A DNA stretch of 64,000 nucleotides, taken from Spirochaetales bacterium. GTDB taxonomy: Bacteria; Spirochaetota; Spirochaetia; Sphaerochaetales; Sphaerochaetaceae. Positions 8,674-20,200 of this stretch are shown in pieces (position 1 is the stretch's first letter; every line of letters begins with the position of its first letter). The stretch spans positions 57,482-121,481 of the forward strand of contig JAQYHB010000011.1 in the NCBI GenBank assembly GCA_028722305.1, written 5' to 3'. A program made the translations under genes and the position numbers. The notes under the pieces are model-generated. The model was not told the origin of the DNA. It ran no database searches and was given only the letters and a program-made list of their open reading frames with translations.

Positions 8674-9942
8674 ATGAAGCGTCTTTCGACCTTGCTGCTC
8701 GCACTTGCCTGTCTGGGCCCCTGCCTGATGGCGGTAAGCCTGCACCCCCACGCACTCGAGCAACCCTTTGACAGCCAGGCCGCCCTGGCGGCAACCGACT
8801 TCTCCTCGCCCCTTTCCGAGGCGGAACAGCAGTATGCCGGGCAGTGCCACATCAGCGTGCTGGTCATGGGTTCCCTCGGACCGCTGTACAGCTGGTTCGG
8901 CCACGTGGCGTTTCTGTTGGAGGAACCCGACGGCAGATCGATCGTCTATGACTACGGGGTCTTCGACACCTCCAAGCCTGGGTTCTTCCTGGACTTTCTC
9001 AAGGGACGCATGCTCTACAACGTGTGGCGCACCAACGGAAGCTGGCGACTGCAGGACGAGAAGGAAAGCGGACGCAGCATCATCCGCTACGATCTTCCCC
9101 TCTCCGACAGCCAGAAGATCGGTGTGGTCCGTTTTCTCGAGGAGAACACCTCAAGCGGCAACGACCAGTATCTCTACCACTTCTACAAAGACAATTGCTC
9201 GACCCGGATCCGGGACATCCTGGACGCCGCCACCGGTGGGGCTTTCAAGACATGGGCCGAAGCCCAGCCGATTGAGCCGGCCAGCTACCGGAGCGAGGCC
9301 AACCGGAAACTGAGCAGGAATCCGGCGCTCTGCTGGGTCCTCAACCTGTTGCAAGGCCCAAGCGTTGACTTTCGGCTTTCCCTCTGGGACGCCATGTTCC
9401 TGCCCGAAACGCTGGGAACAGCGATCGGGGACTTCTTCGGCATCCAAGGCGAGGTGCTCCAGGAGGACACGATCGCCGACAAGGACGGCAGCCCTTTCCT
9501 CGCGCTGGTGGTCCTTCCGCTGTCCATCGGGCTCTGCCTGGCCTGCCTGCTTATCCTGGTCCGGGAGAAACCCCTCTGGCACTGGATGATGGGAACCATC
9601 CTTTTCATTCTGGGCATGCTTTCCTGCGTACTGCTGTACTGCATGTGCCTGACCGACCTGGATATGACCTGGGGCAATGCCACCATCCTATACCTCAACC
9701 CGTTGCTCTTCGGAGCTATGCGGGAAATCCACAAGGGCAAGGAAGAGTGCGCTTGCCGGATTCTCAGAGGGCTCTCGCTGCTCGTCTTGGCGGTATTGGT
9801 TTTCTCCCTCTGCGGTGCCAATGGTTCCTACATCGGGACCGTGCTGCTGGTCCTTCCCCTCTATCTGACCGCGTGGGTCAGGGGCGGGCGCTCAGCGAAG
9901 CTCCGATTTCCCAGTCGGGGAACTGCCTCGCTCCACGCTTGA
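8674..9942 (+). CDS. DUF4105-domain membrane protein
   Basis: 422 residues. A signal-like N-terminus (MKRLSTLLLALACLGPCLM) is followed by a DUF4105 region (about residues 45-215) with ISVLVMGSLGPLYSWFGHVAF, the VYDYGVFD segment and YHFYKDNCSTRIRDIL, whose His, Asn and Cys match the conserved points of this family. Four or five hydrophobic segments fill the last 150 residues. DUF4105 resembles NlpC/P60-like papain folds, and a hydrolase role at the envelope is possible but unproven. An in-frame ATG at 8662 lies inside the putative -10, which argues for 8674. The last 65 bases overlap the convergent LemA-like gene. Confidence 0.75.
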   Translation: MKRLSTLLLALACLGPCLMAVSLHPHALEQPFDSQAALAATDFSSPLSEAEQQYAGQCHISVLVMGSLGPLYSWFGHVAFLLEEPDGRSIVYDYGVFDTSKPGFFLDFLKGRMLYNVWRTNGSWRLQDEKESGRSIIRYDLPLSDSQKIGVVRFLEENTSSGNDQYLYHFYKDNCSTRIRDILDAATGGAFKTWAEAQPIEPASYRSEANRKLSRNPALCWVLNLLQGPSVDFRLSLWDAMFLPETLGTAIGDFFGIQGEVLQEDTIADKDGSPFLALVVLPLSIGLCLACLLILVREKPLWHWMMGTILFILGMLSCVLLYCMCLTDLDMTWGNATILYLNPLLFGAMREIHKGKEECACRILRGLSLLVLAVLVFSLCGANGSYIGTVLLVLPLYLTAWVRGGRSAKLRFPSRGTASLHA

Positions 9943-10366
9943 GGTCGCCTCGGCTCAGGCTACGCTGGTACCGTTCCCTCTGGCTCTGATAGGGAGCATA
10001 ACGGGCGACAATCTCGTCTTCAATCGCACTCAGCTGGGCAAACAGCTGCCGTAGCTCCTCCAGCCTGCCGTTTCCCGCCAGCTCACGTTGAAGCTCGGCA
10101 AGGCGCTGGTCGCTTTTCGCGTAGGTGTCGCCCACCTCCGCCGCAGTTGTCCTAGGGGCGGAAAGGACCGATTGCAGCTCTGCGTCACCACTCTGGGCCG
10201 CAAGCTCGCCCGCCACCTGGAATCGCTGGGAAAACAGGGATTGGAGCTCTTCCTCCTGCTGGGAAAGCAGGCTGGTCGCCATGGCGAGGGTGTTCTTCCT
10301 CTGGCTTCTCCAGAACCCGTACATGCACAAGAGGAGCACGGCGACCACCGCGAAAGTAATCGCCAT
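9878..10366 (-). CDS. Divergent LemA-like membrane protein
   Basis: 162 residues. One N-terminal membrane helix (MAITFAVVAVLLLCMYGFW) is followed by a long alpha-helical region with heptad-like spacing. The order of segments, FSQRFQVAGELAAQ then QLSAIEDEIVARYAPYQ then RQFPDWEIG, resembles the LemA pattern of R-R-x-dLIPnLV, EnxIaxaRxxYN and a late FP. The hallmark YN and LIPNLV residues are not preserved, so this is a tentative call. The ATG at 10366 is 28 bases past the arcC stop with AAGGA upstream; a TTG start overlapping arcC is also possible. It is probably cotranscribed with arcC. Confidence 0.55.
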   Translation of the reverse strand: MAITFAVVAVLLLCMYGFWRSQRKNTLAMATSLLSQQEEELQSLFSQRFQVAGELAAQSGDAELQSVLSAPRTTAAEVGDTYAKSDQRLAELQRELAGNGRLEELRQLFAQLSAIEDEIVARYAPYQSQRERYQRSLSRGDLKRGARQFPDWEIGASLSARP

Positions 10367-10394
10367 GCTCTTGCCGTCCTTGAATCTCCAGCCG

Positions 10395-11339
10395 TCAGCG
10401 GACAATTTTGGTTCCCTGGTTGCCGTAAACGGCGTCGTACAGGTGCTCCGGGTCGGTGATGATGCCGATGTTGCCGGTGCTCTGGACAAAGTCGGTGATC
10501 GCCTGCACCTTTGGAAGCATGGAACCCGGGGCGAACTGTCCCTCGGCAGTGTACTTCTCCGCCTCGCCTGTCGTCATCCGGTCAATGGTGCGCTGGGTCG
10601 GCTTGCGGTAATCCAGACAGACCTTCTCGACCGCGGTGGAGATGACGAAGAGGTCTGCTTTCAGGTCCTTCGCCATCAGGGCGGCAGCCAGATCCTTGTC
10701 GATGACGGCCTCCCTGCCGTGGAGCAGGCCGTTCTGGTCGCGGACCACAGGGATGCCGCCACCGCCGGCGGCGATGACAATCACGCCTTGGTCAAGCAAG
10801 GCCTTGATCGTGGCAATCTCGACAATCGACTTCGGTTTCGGGCTGGGAACGACGCGACGGTAGCCGCGTCCTGCGTCCTCCACCACGCTCCAGCCGTCGT
10901 GCAGGGCATGGTAGTCGGCGTCTTCCTTGCTGAAGAAGGAGCCGATCGGCTTGGTCGGTTTCTGGAACGAGGGGTCTTCGGCATCGACCTCCACCTGGGT
11001 GACGACGGTCGCAACCGGCGGATGCATGCCCACCTTGTGGAACTCGTTGTCCAGAGCCATCTGGAGGTTGTAGCCGATGGCTCCCTGGGTGTCGGCCACG
11101 CACGAGTCAAGAGGAACCGTATGCAGGATTGAGCGGGAATACTCGGCTCGCAGCAGGATATAACCCACCTGAGGGCCGTTTCCATGGGCGATGACGACAC
11201 GGTTGCCAGCCTTCGCCAGGCTGACGATATGGGCCGCGGTCTTCCTTGCCGCCTCGTATTGGGCGGAAACTGTCACGTGTTTCGGATCCTCGATCAGGCT
11301 GTTTCCCCCGATGGCAATCACAATCAGCTTTCCAGACAT
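10395..11339 (-). CDS. arcC: Carbamate kinase
   Basis: 314 residues, full length for the amino-acid-kinase-fold enzyme that makes ATP from carbamoyl phosphate and ADP. Visible motifs: VIAIGGNSLI at the N-terminus, VIAHGNGPQVG near residue 50, VIAAGGGGIPVV near residue 205 and the DKDLAAALMA segment. Arginine deiminase and ornithine carbamoyltransferase genes, the usual partners, are absent here, so its carbamoyl phosphate source (arginine, agmatine, purine or allantoin breakdown) is not shown. The start has AGGAGG, 8 bases upstream, and a clear promoter. Confidence 0.95.
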   Translation of the reverse strand: MSGKLIVIAIGGNSLIEDPKHVTVSAQYEAARKTAAHIVSLAKAGNRVVIAHGNGPQVGYILLRAEYSRSILHTVPLDSCVADTQGAIGYNLQMALDNEFHKVGMHPPVATVVTQVEVDAEDPSFQKPTKPIGSFFSKEDADYHALHDGWSVVEDAGRGYRRVVPSPKPKSIVEIATIKALLDQGVIVIAAGGGGIPVVRDQNGLLHGREAVIDKDLAAALMAKDLKADLFVISTAVEKVCLDYRKPTQRTIDRMTTGEAEKYTAEGQFAPGSMLPKVQAITDFVQSTGNIGIITDPEHLYDAVYGNQGTKIVR

Positions 11340-11362
11340 CCGTAATCCTCCTCGACAGTCCC

Positions 11363-11390
11363 ATCATACCACGATTGCAACAGAATGCAA
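11363..11390 (-). promoter_or_regulatory. Promoter of arcC
   Basis: Minus strand: TTGCAT (11390-11385), 16-base spacer, extended TGgTATGAT with the -10 at 11368-11363. Confidence 0.7.
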
Positions 11391-11437
11391 CATAATTGTA
11401 AGTCAGAAACGCTCTTTCCCTGTGGTTCCCTTTTGTG

Positions 11438-11443
11438 TACAGT
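11438..11443 (+). promoter_or_regulatory. -10 box of the queuosine-precursor transporter gene, leaderless geometry
   Basis: TACAGT ends six bases before the ATG at 11450. No ribosome site lies between, and no convincing -35 box is seen. Confidence 0.45.
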
Positions 11444-11449
11444 GTGCGC

Positions 11450-12085
11450 ATGCGTACCTCGAAAAAAGAACTGTTTCTGCTTGGAATGTATGTCGCCTTC
11501 ATGGTCATGGCGAACACGCTTGGGACGAAAATCACCAACCTTGCCGGGATTCGGGTCTCGGTGGGAATCTTTATGATGCCGTTCATGTTCCTGATCACCG
11601 ACATTGTCGGCGAGGTCTCCGGAGAAGAGCGGGCCAGACTGTTCGTCCAAGTGGCCGAAGCCATGCTGGTGGTCCTGCTTGGCTTCACCTGGCTGTGCAT
11701 CCGCATGCGACCGAACGCCACCTGGGGAAACCAGGATGCATACGTCGCCGTCTTTGGAAGCACGCTGCGCATGACGATCGCGTCGCTGATTTCCTTCATC
11801 ATCAGCCAGAACCTGGACGTACGACTCTTCTTCTCCCTGCGCAAGGCTTGCAACGGCAGGAACCTCTGGATCCGCAACAATGTCGCGACCATCATCAGCC
11901 AGTTCTTCGACACCTGCGTCTTCGAGTACCTGGCCTTCTGGCACCTGAGCCCGAAGTTCACCACAGCCTTCGTCTTCAGCATGGTGCTCCCCTACTGGGG
12001 CTTCAAGGTGATTTTCGCCCTGTGCGACACCCCCTTCTGCTATCTGGGCGTCCGCTGGCTGAAAAAGGGACACGCAGAAGAGTGA
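11450..12085 (+). CDS. Queuosine precursor transporter (VUT/YhhQ family)
   Basis: 211 residues with five to six membrane segments. The family pattern is clear: ANTLGTKITNLAGIRVSVGIF, then FLITDIVGEVSGEERAR and a late FDTCVFEYLAF. YhhQ/QPTR proteins import preQ0 or preQ1 for tRNA queuosine. No preQ1 riboswitch was recognised, and the gene seems to have no 5' leader. The start MRTSKKELF was chosen because the charged N-terminus leads directly into the first helix. It is followed by lon after 90 bases. Confidence 0.85.
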   Translation: MRTSKKELFLLGMYVAFMVMANTLGTKITNLAGIRVSVGIFMMPFMFLITDIVGEVSGEERARLFVQVAEAMLVVLLGFTWLCIRMRPNATWGNQDAYVAVFGSTLRMTIASLISFIISQNLDVRLFFSLRKACNGRNLWIRNNVATIISQFFDTCVFEYLAFWHLSPKFTTAFVFSMVLPYWGFKVIFALCDTPFCYLGVRWLKKGHAEE

Positions 12086-12175
12086 CCGGATGGCTTTTGG
12101 CCGGAACACCGCCAAAAATCGCTTTCCTTTATGCATTTCTTTCAGTATGTTTGGAGCGCGAGGTGTATACACTAC

Positions 12176-14633
<2,458 letters not shown>

Positions 14634-14641
<8 letters not shown>

Positions 14642-15821
14642 GCTGCTTTCTCCAGCCGGCAACCTGGAGAAGCTGAAGATCGCCTTCGCCTATGGGGCCG
14701 ACGCGGCCTACATGGGCTTGGACGAGTTCAGCCTCCGGGCCAACGCCGGCAACTTCACCCGTGACGACCTTGCCGAGGTCGTCGCGCTGAAGCGGAAAAG
14801 CGGCAAGAAGCTCTACTGCGCGCTCAACATCCTTTTCCATGAGGACCAGATCGAGGCTTTGAAACGCAGGCTTGAGGAAATCAGGCAGTGGCCCTTCGAT
14901 GCCTTCATCGTCAGCGACATGGGCGCGGCGAAGGTGTTGCGCGATGTCTGGAAGGACGATGTCGAGCTCCACCTCTCCACCCAGGCTTCCTGTACCAACA
15001 GCGAGGCCTGCAAGGTCTACCGCTCTCTTGGTTTCAAGCGGGTCATCCTCGGGCGTGAGACTCCGCTTGACGATATCCGCCGCATCAGGGATGCCAACCC
15101 AGACCTGGATCTCGAGGTCTTCGTCCACGGAGCCATGTGCATGGCGTATTCGGGACGATGCCTGCTTTCCTCGTTTCTGGTCGGCAGAAGCGGGCAACAG
15201 GGGGACTGCGCCCATGCCTGTCGCTGGCACTACCGGCTTGAGGAGCAGGAACGTCCTGGAGAATGGTATCCCATCGAGGAAGAAAACGGGTATACCACCA
15301 TCCTCTCCTCCAAGGACCTCTGCATGATCGACCACCTGCAGGACCTTGAGGATGCAGGAGTCTCTTCCTTCAAGATCGAGGGGCGGATGAAGAGCCCCTA
15401 TTACGTGGCCGCGGTCACCCGGGCCTACCGCAAGGTGATGGACCACGATCCCGATGCCGCCGGCTACCGCGAGGACATCTTCAACGTCAGCCACCGACCC
15501 TACTGCACGGGTTTCTTCTATGGCCAGGGTCCGGTCTCCACGATGGAGGGCGGTACCTATATCAGGGATTATACGTTCTGCGGCATGATTGGTGACGAGG
15601 TCAGGCCCCACGTCTACAGCCTTGACCTGCGCAACCAGATCAAGCTGGGAGAACACATCGAGTATCTGGATCCCTCCAAGCCGACGATGGTCGACGACAA
15701 CTTCAAGTTACTCGACAGTTCCTTCGAATATGTTGACCAGATCGATCACTGCAAAGTACAATACCTCGAGACGCAGGAGCCGGTCTCCAAAGGAGATATC
15801 ATCCGGCGCCTGAACCAGTAA
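14634..15821 (+). CDS. Peptidase U32-family protein (TrhP/YegQ-like)
   Basis: 395 residues. The N-terminus ELLSPAGNLEKLKIAFAYGADAAYMG is the U32 signature, with VFVHGAMCMAYSGRCLLSSF and GDCAHACRWHY around residues 165-200 giving the conserved cysteines. YegQ/TrhP-type members are needed for prephenate-dependent 5-hydroxyuridine at position 34 of some tRNAs, and other members were described as collagenase-like proteases. The RNA-modification role is the better guess. Translation is coupled to lon through an 8-base overlap. Confidence 0.88.
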
Positions 15822-15842
15822 CCCGACGCCGAGGAGTTTTCC

Positions 15843-16979
15843 ATGCTTGTGCTTGCGTGGCTTGTCCTGATCGTGGGAATATATGCGTTCCTGCTTACCC
15901 TGTCCAATGTCCTGTGGATGCGTCACCTGAACAAGCTGACCAGGAAACCGCTTGCCGTGAAACCTACGGTAAGCGTCTGCATCCCCGCCCGCAACGAGGA
16001 AGCGGTCATCGAGAAAAGCATCCGCTCGTTTCTCTGTCAGAGCTATGCGCCATTGGAAATTCTGGTGCTGGACGACAACTCCAGCGACCGGACCGGCGAG
16101 ATTGTCGATCGGCTCTCCAGAGAGGATGGAAGGGTCAGGAAAATCAGCGGAAGACCACTACCGGAAGGTTGGAAGGGAAAAATCAACGCCGAAGCCCAGC
16201 TGGAAAAAGCGGCCAAAGGAGAGTACCTCCTCTTCACGGACGCGGATACCGACCACGGCCCCAGCTCCATCGAGAATGGACTGAAGAAACTTCTGGCCAC
16301 CAAGAGCGACCTGGTCAGCGGCTATCCGTTGCAGAAGTCAAAGCTGAAGGTCAACCTTGTCGTCGTGGTGATGGACTTCGTCACCATGCTCTGGATTCCC
16401 CTTGTCTTCCAGCAATGGCTCAAGTCCCCCCTTTTCGCCAACGCCATCGGACAGTACCTTCTGGTACGGCACAGCGCCTTGGTGGATGCCGGAGGGTTCG
16501 AGCAGATCCGGAACTCGATCTGCGATGATATGGACCTTGCCCAGTTGCTGGCGAGAACCGGCCACAAGCAGACGTTCTGCGACGTCAAGCACGATGTCTC
16601 CTGCACGATGTACGGCTCGTTCGGAGAGGCGCTGGTCGGCATCGAGCGCTCCATCGTCGGCGTCCTGAAGGGAGGCTGGGGGATGGCAATCGCCCTGTTG
16701 CCTGCCATAGCCCTGCTTCTCATCGTCGTTTTCAGCCCGGTCCTCTCCCCTATCGGCATGGTCGCCAGCGGCCATTCCCTCTGGGGCGTCATGCTGGTCA
16801 CGGGCACCTACCTTTTCTGGCTCGCCTTCCTCATGATCAGCCTGTGGCACGGCTTTCGGATGCCGCTTCCCCTGCTAGGACCAATCGTTTTTTTCGTCCT
16901 GATCATCATGGTGGTGCACTCCTTCATCCGCAAAAAACGGGGCATTGGATATGAGTGGAAAGGGCGAAAAGTCTCGTAA
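15843..16979 (+). CDS. Membrane glycosyltransferase, family 2
   Basis: 378 residues. One N-terminal membrane helix is followed by a GT-A domain (about residues 40-270) with VSVCIPARNEE, LEILVLDDNSSDRT, the LLFTDADTDH metal-binding DxD and the CDDMDLAQLL acceptor-site motif. Three C-terminal membrane segments follow. The arrangement resembles the CrtQ/HpnB-type enzymes that transfer sugars to lipid acceptors; the substrate is unknown. The ribosome site GGAG lies seven bases upstream. It follows the U32 gene by 21 bases and may share its transcript. Confidence 0.85.
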   Translation: MLVLAWLVLIVGIYAFLLTLSNVLWMRHLNKLTRKPLAVKPTVSVCIPARNEEAVIEKSIRSFLCQSYAPLEILVLDDNSSDRTGEIVDRLSREDGRVRKISGRPLPEGWKGKINAEAQLEKAAKGEYLLFTDADTDHGPSSIENGLKKLLATKSDLVSGYPLQKSKLKVNLVVVVMDFVTMLWIPLVFQQWLKSPLFANAIGQYLLVRHSALVDAGGFEQIRNSICDDMDLAQLLARTGHKQTFCDVKHDVSCTMYGSFGEALVGIERSIVGVLKGGWGMAIALLPAIALLLIVVFSPVLSPIGMVASGHSLWGVMLVTGTYLFWLAFLMISLWHGFRMPLPLLGPIVFFVLIIMVVHSFIRKKRGIGYEWKGRKVS

Positions 16980-17037
16980 CGCACGGCAATAAATCAAAAA
17001 AAACTGCCTCCAACCCTGCAATTTTTTGCATTTTGTA

Positions 17038-17065
17038 TTGCACTGAAACAAAATTATGTTAGAAT
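17038..17065 (+). promoter_or_regulatory. Promoter of the histone-H1-like gene
   Basis: TTGCAC (17038-17043), 16-base spacer, TAGAAT (17060-17065), giving a leader of about 25 bases with an AAGGAAGG ribosome site. Confidence 0.75.
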
Positions 17066-17096
17066 CGAATCACCAATATACAAAGGAAGGTTGCCT

Positions 17097-17273
17097 ATGA
17101 CGATTCACGAACAGTTGACTCAACAGTACGAGACATACCTTGCGGAAAACCAGAAGTTCACGGAGAAAGGAGTGAAAGTTTCCGCAGCGAGAGCTCGCAA
17201 AGCGTTGGCAGAAATCGCCAAACTCTGCAAGGAGAGAAGGAAGGAAATCCAGGACGAGAAGACTGCCGAATAA
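17097..17273 (+). CDS. Small histone-H1-like (Hc1-type) basic protein
   Basis: 58 residues, MTIHEQLTQQYETYLAENQ at the N-terminus, then the basic helix VSAARARKALAEIAKLCKER. This resembles the N-terminal module of chlamydial Hc1 and bacterial H1-like nucleoid proteins, but without the long Lys/Ala-rich tail. A DNA-binding or nucleoid role is likely but inferred. The ATG at 17097 has AAGGAAGG six bases upstream; the TTG two codons earlier would sit directly on that site. It has its own promoter and terminator, the plan of a well-expressed single gene. Confidence 0.75.
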   Translation: MTIHEQLTQQYETYLAENQKFTEKGVKVSAARARKALAEIAKLCKERRKEIQDEKTAE

Positions 17274-17299
17274 GTTTTTTCATCGTGGATTTACACAAG

Positions 17300-17328
17300 G
17301 AACGAGGTCGTAAGGCCCCGTTCTTTTT
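17300..17328 (+). terminator. Terminator of the H1-like gene
   Basis: Stem GAACG-GG / CC-CGTTC (17300-17307 with 17316-17323, one mismatch) followed by five Ts. Confidence 0.85.
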
Positions 17329-17349
17329 ATACTAGATGAGGTAGCGCTC

Positions 17350-18318
17350 TCATCCAAGCAATCGCGGATGGACAGGATGGTTGACTGGCGTGCGGGGCGG
17401 GCGCCCGGACAGCACGTCATCGATATTCTCCGCCGCGCCCATGGCCATCCGTTCCATGCTCTCCTTGGTGTGGGAGGCGTTGTGGGGACTCATGACCAGG
17501 TTGGGTGCTTGCAGCAACGGGCTATCGGCAGGCAACGGCTCGATCGAGTAGGTGTCCAGCGCGGCTCCCCAGAGATGACCGCTCGAAAGTGCGTCTGAAA
17601 GCGCGCGCTCGTCAACAAGGTTGCCTCTGGCAAGATTCAGGAACATCGACCCCTTTGGCATCATCCCGAACGCCTTCGCGTCAAAAAAACCCTTGAGGGA
17701 AGGATCGCCAGGCATGTGAAGGCTCACTACATCGGCGTCCTTCACCGCCTCTTCCCACGAATATGCCAACCGGCAATAGGAAGGAATCCGCTTGTTCTGG
17801 AGATGGTGGTCGTAGACCGTCACCTCCATGCCAAGGCCATCATGAGCCTTCTGGGCGACACGACTGCCAATCCGGCCGAAACCGAGGATGGCGATGCGTT
17901 TGCCGAGCAGTTCCTTGTGCATGGCGCCACGAAATGTGAAACGGCCCTCGTGCATCGCCTTGTCGGAATCAGCCAGGCGCATGGCCACGCAGAGCATCAT
18001 GCCGATGGTAGCCTCGGCCACCGTATCGCAGTTGGAGTATGGTGCGTTGGAGACCCACACCCCCGCCCCTTCCGCTTCCTTGACCGGAAGGTTGTCCACC
18101 CCGACGCCGTGACGAGCGAGAATCTTCAATTTCCCGGCTCGTGCGATAAAGCCTTCGGGATACCGTTCGATGCGGGCCATCACCGCATCCGCCCAAGGTG
18201 CGATTGCCAGCAATTCCTCCGGTTCCGTTCCGGTTCCGGTAACCACCTCATAGCCCTTCTCCTGCAGGAACCGGATGGCCTTCTCGCTACAGGAGGAGGG
18301 AATGATGACGCGCTGCAT
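17350..18318 (-). CDS. D-isomer 2-hydroxyacid dehydrogenase
   Basis: 322 residues. NAD-binding motif ILGFGRIGSRVAQKAHD, substrate arginine in LARHGVGVDNLP, and catalytic histidine in VMSPHNASHTKESME. This is a PGDH/glyoxylate-reductase-like enzyme; the exact 2-keto acid is unknown. It overlaps the stop of the GarD paralogue by ATGA, so the two are translationally coupled and the substrate is probably an intermediate of sugar-acid breakdown. It is not the serA of the serine operon. The start at 18318 fits the conserved N-terminus QRVIIPSSCSEKAIRF. Confidence 0.85.
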   Translation of the reverse strand: MQRVIIPSSCSEKAIRFLQEKGYEVVTGTGTEPEELLAIAPWADAVMARIERYPEGFIARAGKLKILARHGVGVDNLPVKEAEGAGVWVSNAPYSNCDTVAEATIGMMLCVAMRLADSDKAMHEGRFTFRGAMHKELLGKRIAILGFGRIGSRVAQKAHDGLGMEVTVYDHHLQNKRIPSYCRLAYSWEEAVKDADVVSLHMPGDPSLKGFFDAKAFGMMPKGSMFLNLARGNLVDERALSDALSSGHLWGAALDTYSIEPLPADSPLLQAPNLVMSPHNASHTKESMERMAMGAAENIDDVLSGRPPRTPVNHPVHPRLLG

Positions 18319-19829
18319 CACGTAATCGGAGCAGGGTTGAAGATGCACAGGTAGTTGTGCAAGCCGTACTGCTCCGCAAAGGGCTTCTTGATTCCGCTCG
18401 CGCAGTCCAGAATCAGGTTGAACAGTTCGGTGCCCACATCCTTGATGGTACGCTCGCCGGTGGCGATGGTACCTGCATTGACGTCGATCAGGTCGTCCCA
18501 CATCTCCTTCATCTCCTTGCGGGAACAAACCTTGATCACCGGCATCGATGCCAGGCCATACGGGGTGCCGCGTCCGGTCATGAAGACCTCGAGGACACAG
18601 CCGCTGGCCAGCTGGCTGGGACCGCAGACGATATCGCTCGCCGGTGTCGCAGCGTAGATCAGGCCGTGCTTGGTGGGAATCTCGCCCGGATCAAGCACCT
18701 GGCAGATCGGGGCAGTCCCGCTCTTGGCGATCGAGCCCATCGCCTTTTCGACGATGTTGGCCAGGCCACCGGCCTTGTTGCCCGGAGTCGGATTGGCATC
18801 GCGGTCGACCTTGCCCTCGGCAAGGTAGTCGTCATACCACTTCATGTTCTTGGCCAGCTTCCGGCAGGTCGCTTCATCGACACAGCGGGCGGCCAGTTTC
18901 TCGACACCGTCACGCACCTCGGTAACCTCGCTGAACATCACCGTGGCTCCGCCGGAGACCAGCATGTCGCTGGCGTAACCGGCCGAAGGATTGGCGGTCA
19001 CCCCGCTGAAGGCGTCGCTGCCACCGCACTGCATACCGATGCAAAGCCTGGAAAGCGGAAGCTCGACGCGCCTACGCTGGTTCAGCTTGGCAAGCTTCTT
19101 GTCCGCCATCGCCATCAGCGCGTCCATCATGGCGTGGAAGCCTTTCTCCTTCTGCAGGACGATCACGTTCTCAGGGGTGATATCCTTCTTGTCCAAAATC
19201 ATGTCCAGCGTCAGCTTCTCGCAACCAAGGCTGACCACCATCAGCTCGCCTCCGAAATTCGGGTTCTTGGCGATGTTGCGAACATAGCGTTTTGGGATGT
19301 CGCTGTTGGTGGCGTTGATGGCGACACCGCACCCATACGGATGGTTCAGGGCGACGATGTCATCCACGTTCGGATACTTCGGAAGCAGTTCCTCCTTCAT
19401 CTTCTTCACCGCCACATCCAGCACCCCTTGGACACACTGCACCGCCGTGGTGATTCCCAGGATGTTGCGGCTGCCCGCGTACTCACAGCCGGGAACCTCA
19501 TAGCCCAGCCACGTGGTGCGTGGCGGCTTGGGCAGGTCCTTGACGATATGGGTGCCCCACTGCAGGTGGTCGAGCCCTGGAGACTGGGGGACCTCGATCA
19601 TGTGCTCGTTGATCCAGGAACCAGCCTTCACGTCACGGTTCAAGGCGCCGAGCTTCACGCCGTAGCGTACGACATACTCGCCCTTCTTCATGTCCCGGAG
19701 CGCAATCTTGTGCGCCTGGGGAATCGGATCCTGAGTGACAAGCCCCCCACCGAGATCCTCCCCTTTTGCCAAGGGTTCAATCGCGATGGCGACATTGTCC
19801 TTTTCGGTAATCTGAATGTATTTCAGCAT
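18318..19829 (-). CDS. Galactarate dehydratase / altronate dehydratase family (UxaA/GarD), copy 1
   Basis: 503 residues. An N-terminal SAF-like domain (about 1-95, with DPIPQAHKIALRDMKKGE) is joined to the UxaA/GarD catalytic domain, with conserved GYEVPGCEYAGSRNILGI, HPYGCGVA, MQCGGSDAFSGVTANPS and GRGTPYGLAS. These iron-dependent enzymes dehydrate altronate or galactarate. The paralogue at 45214-46722 has the same layout. With a hydroxyacid dehydrogenase coupled behind it and no uxaC/uxaB here, galactarate-like aldarates or an undescribed sugar acid are better guesses than altronate. Ribosome site AAGGAATAGAG precedes the ATG. Confidence 0.85.
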   Translation of the reverse strand: MLKYIQITEKDNVAIAIEPLAKGEDLGGGLVTQDPIPQAHKIALRDMKKGEYVVRYGVKLGALNRDVKAGSWINEHMIEVPQSPGLDHLQWGTHIVKDLPKPPRTTWLGYEVPGCEYAGSRNILGITTAVQCVQGVLDVAVKKMKEELLPKYPNVDDIVALNHPYGCGVAINATNSDIPKRYVRNIAKNPNFGGELMVVSLGCEKLTLDMILDKKDITPENVIVLQKEKGFHAMMDALMAMADKKLAKLNQRRRVELPLSRLCIGMQCGGSDAFSGVTANPSAGYASDMLVSGGATVMFSEVTEVRDGVEKLAARCVDEATCRKLAKNMKWYDDYLAEGKVDRDANPTPGNKAGGLANIVEKAMGSIAKSGTAPICQVLDPGEIPTKHGLIYAATPASDIVCGPSQLASGCVLEVFMTGRGTPYGLASMPVIKVCSRKEMKEMWDDLIDVNAGTIATGERTIKDVGTELFNLILDCASGIKKPFAEQYGLHNYLCIFNPAPIT

Positions 19830-20163
19830 CTCTATTCCTTATCTGATAGGCTATGTTAGGTGTACACGAATCTGGGATAGGAATCAACGGATACCCACAC
19901 TTTCTTTGCGCATGACCTTTTCGGGGGATAGAAAAGAAATATGGGATGGCTGCATGCACAGCGGTTCGGAGAACGCCCTGCCGCAGTGGCCGCATGTGAC
20001 CACCCCCGGCCTTGCCCTGCAGGAACGAGGAATTCCATGAAGAAGCCCATCAGCCCCTTCCGTCTGCCTCATGGCTCCATTCCTCGTGTGACGAAGAGAT
20101 GTCTCCCGAGTAGATGGCGTCCCTCTCTTTGCCATACCCCGTTTGTGCGGCATACATCCACAT

Positions 20164-20192
20164 TTGCAATATCTGTTTGCGCGAGGTATGGT
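20164..20192 (+). promoter_or_regulatory. Promoter of the GH43 gene, near-leaderless geometry
   Basis: TTGCAA (20164-20169), exactly 17 bases, TATGGT (20187-20192). The ATG is at 20201, eight bases after the -10 box, leaving room for at most one to three leader bases. Confidence 0.65.
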
Positions 20193-20200
20193 AACGGTAT

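Noticed and set aside
12131..12175. An upstream ATG adding 15 residues to Lon
   Set aside because: The added residues are not Lon-like and would place the start upstream of the -10 box.
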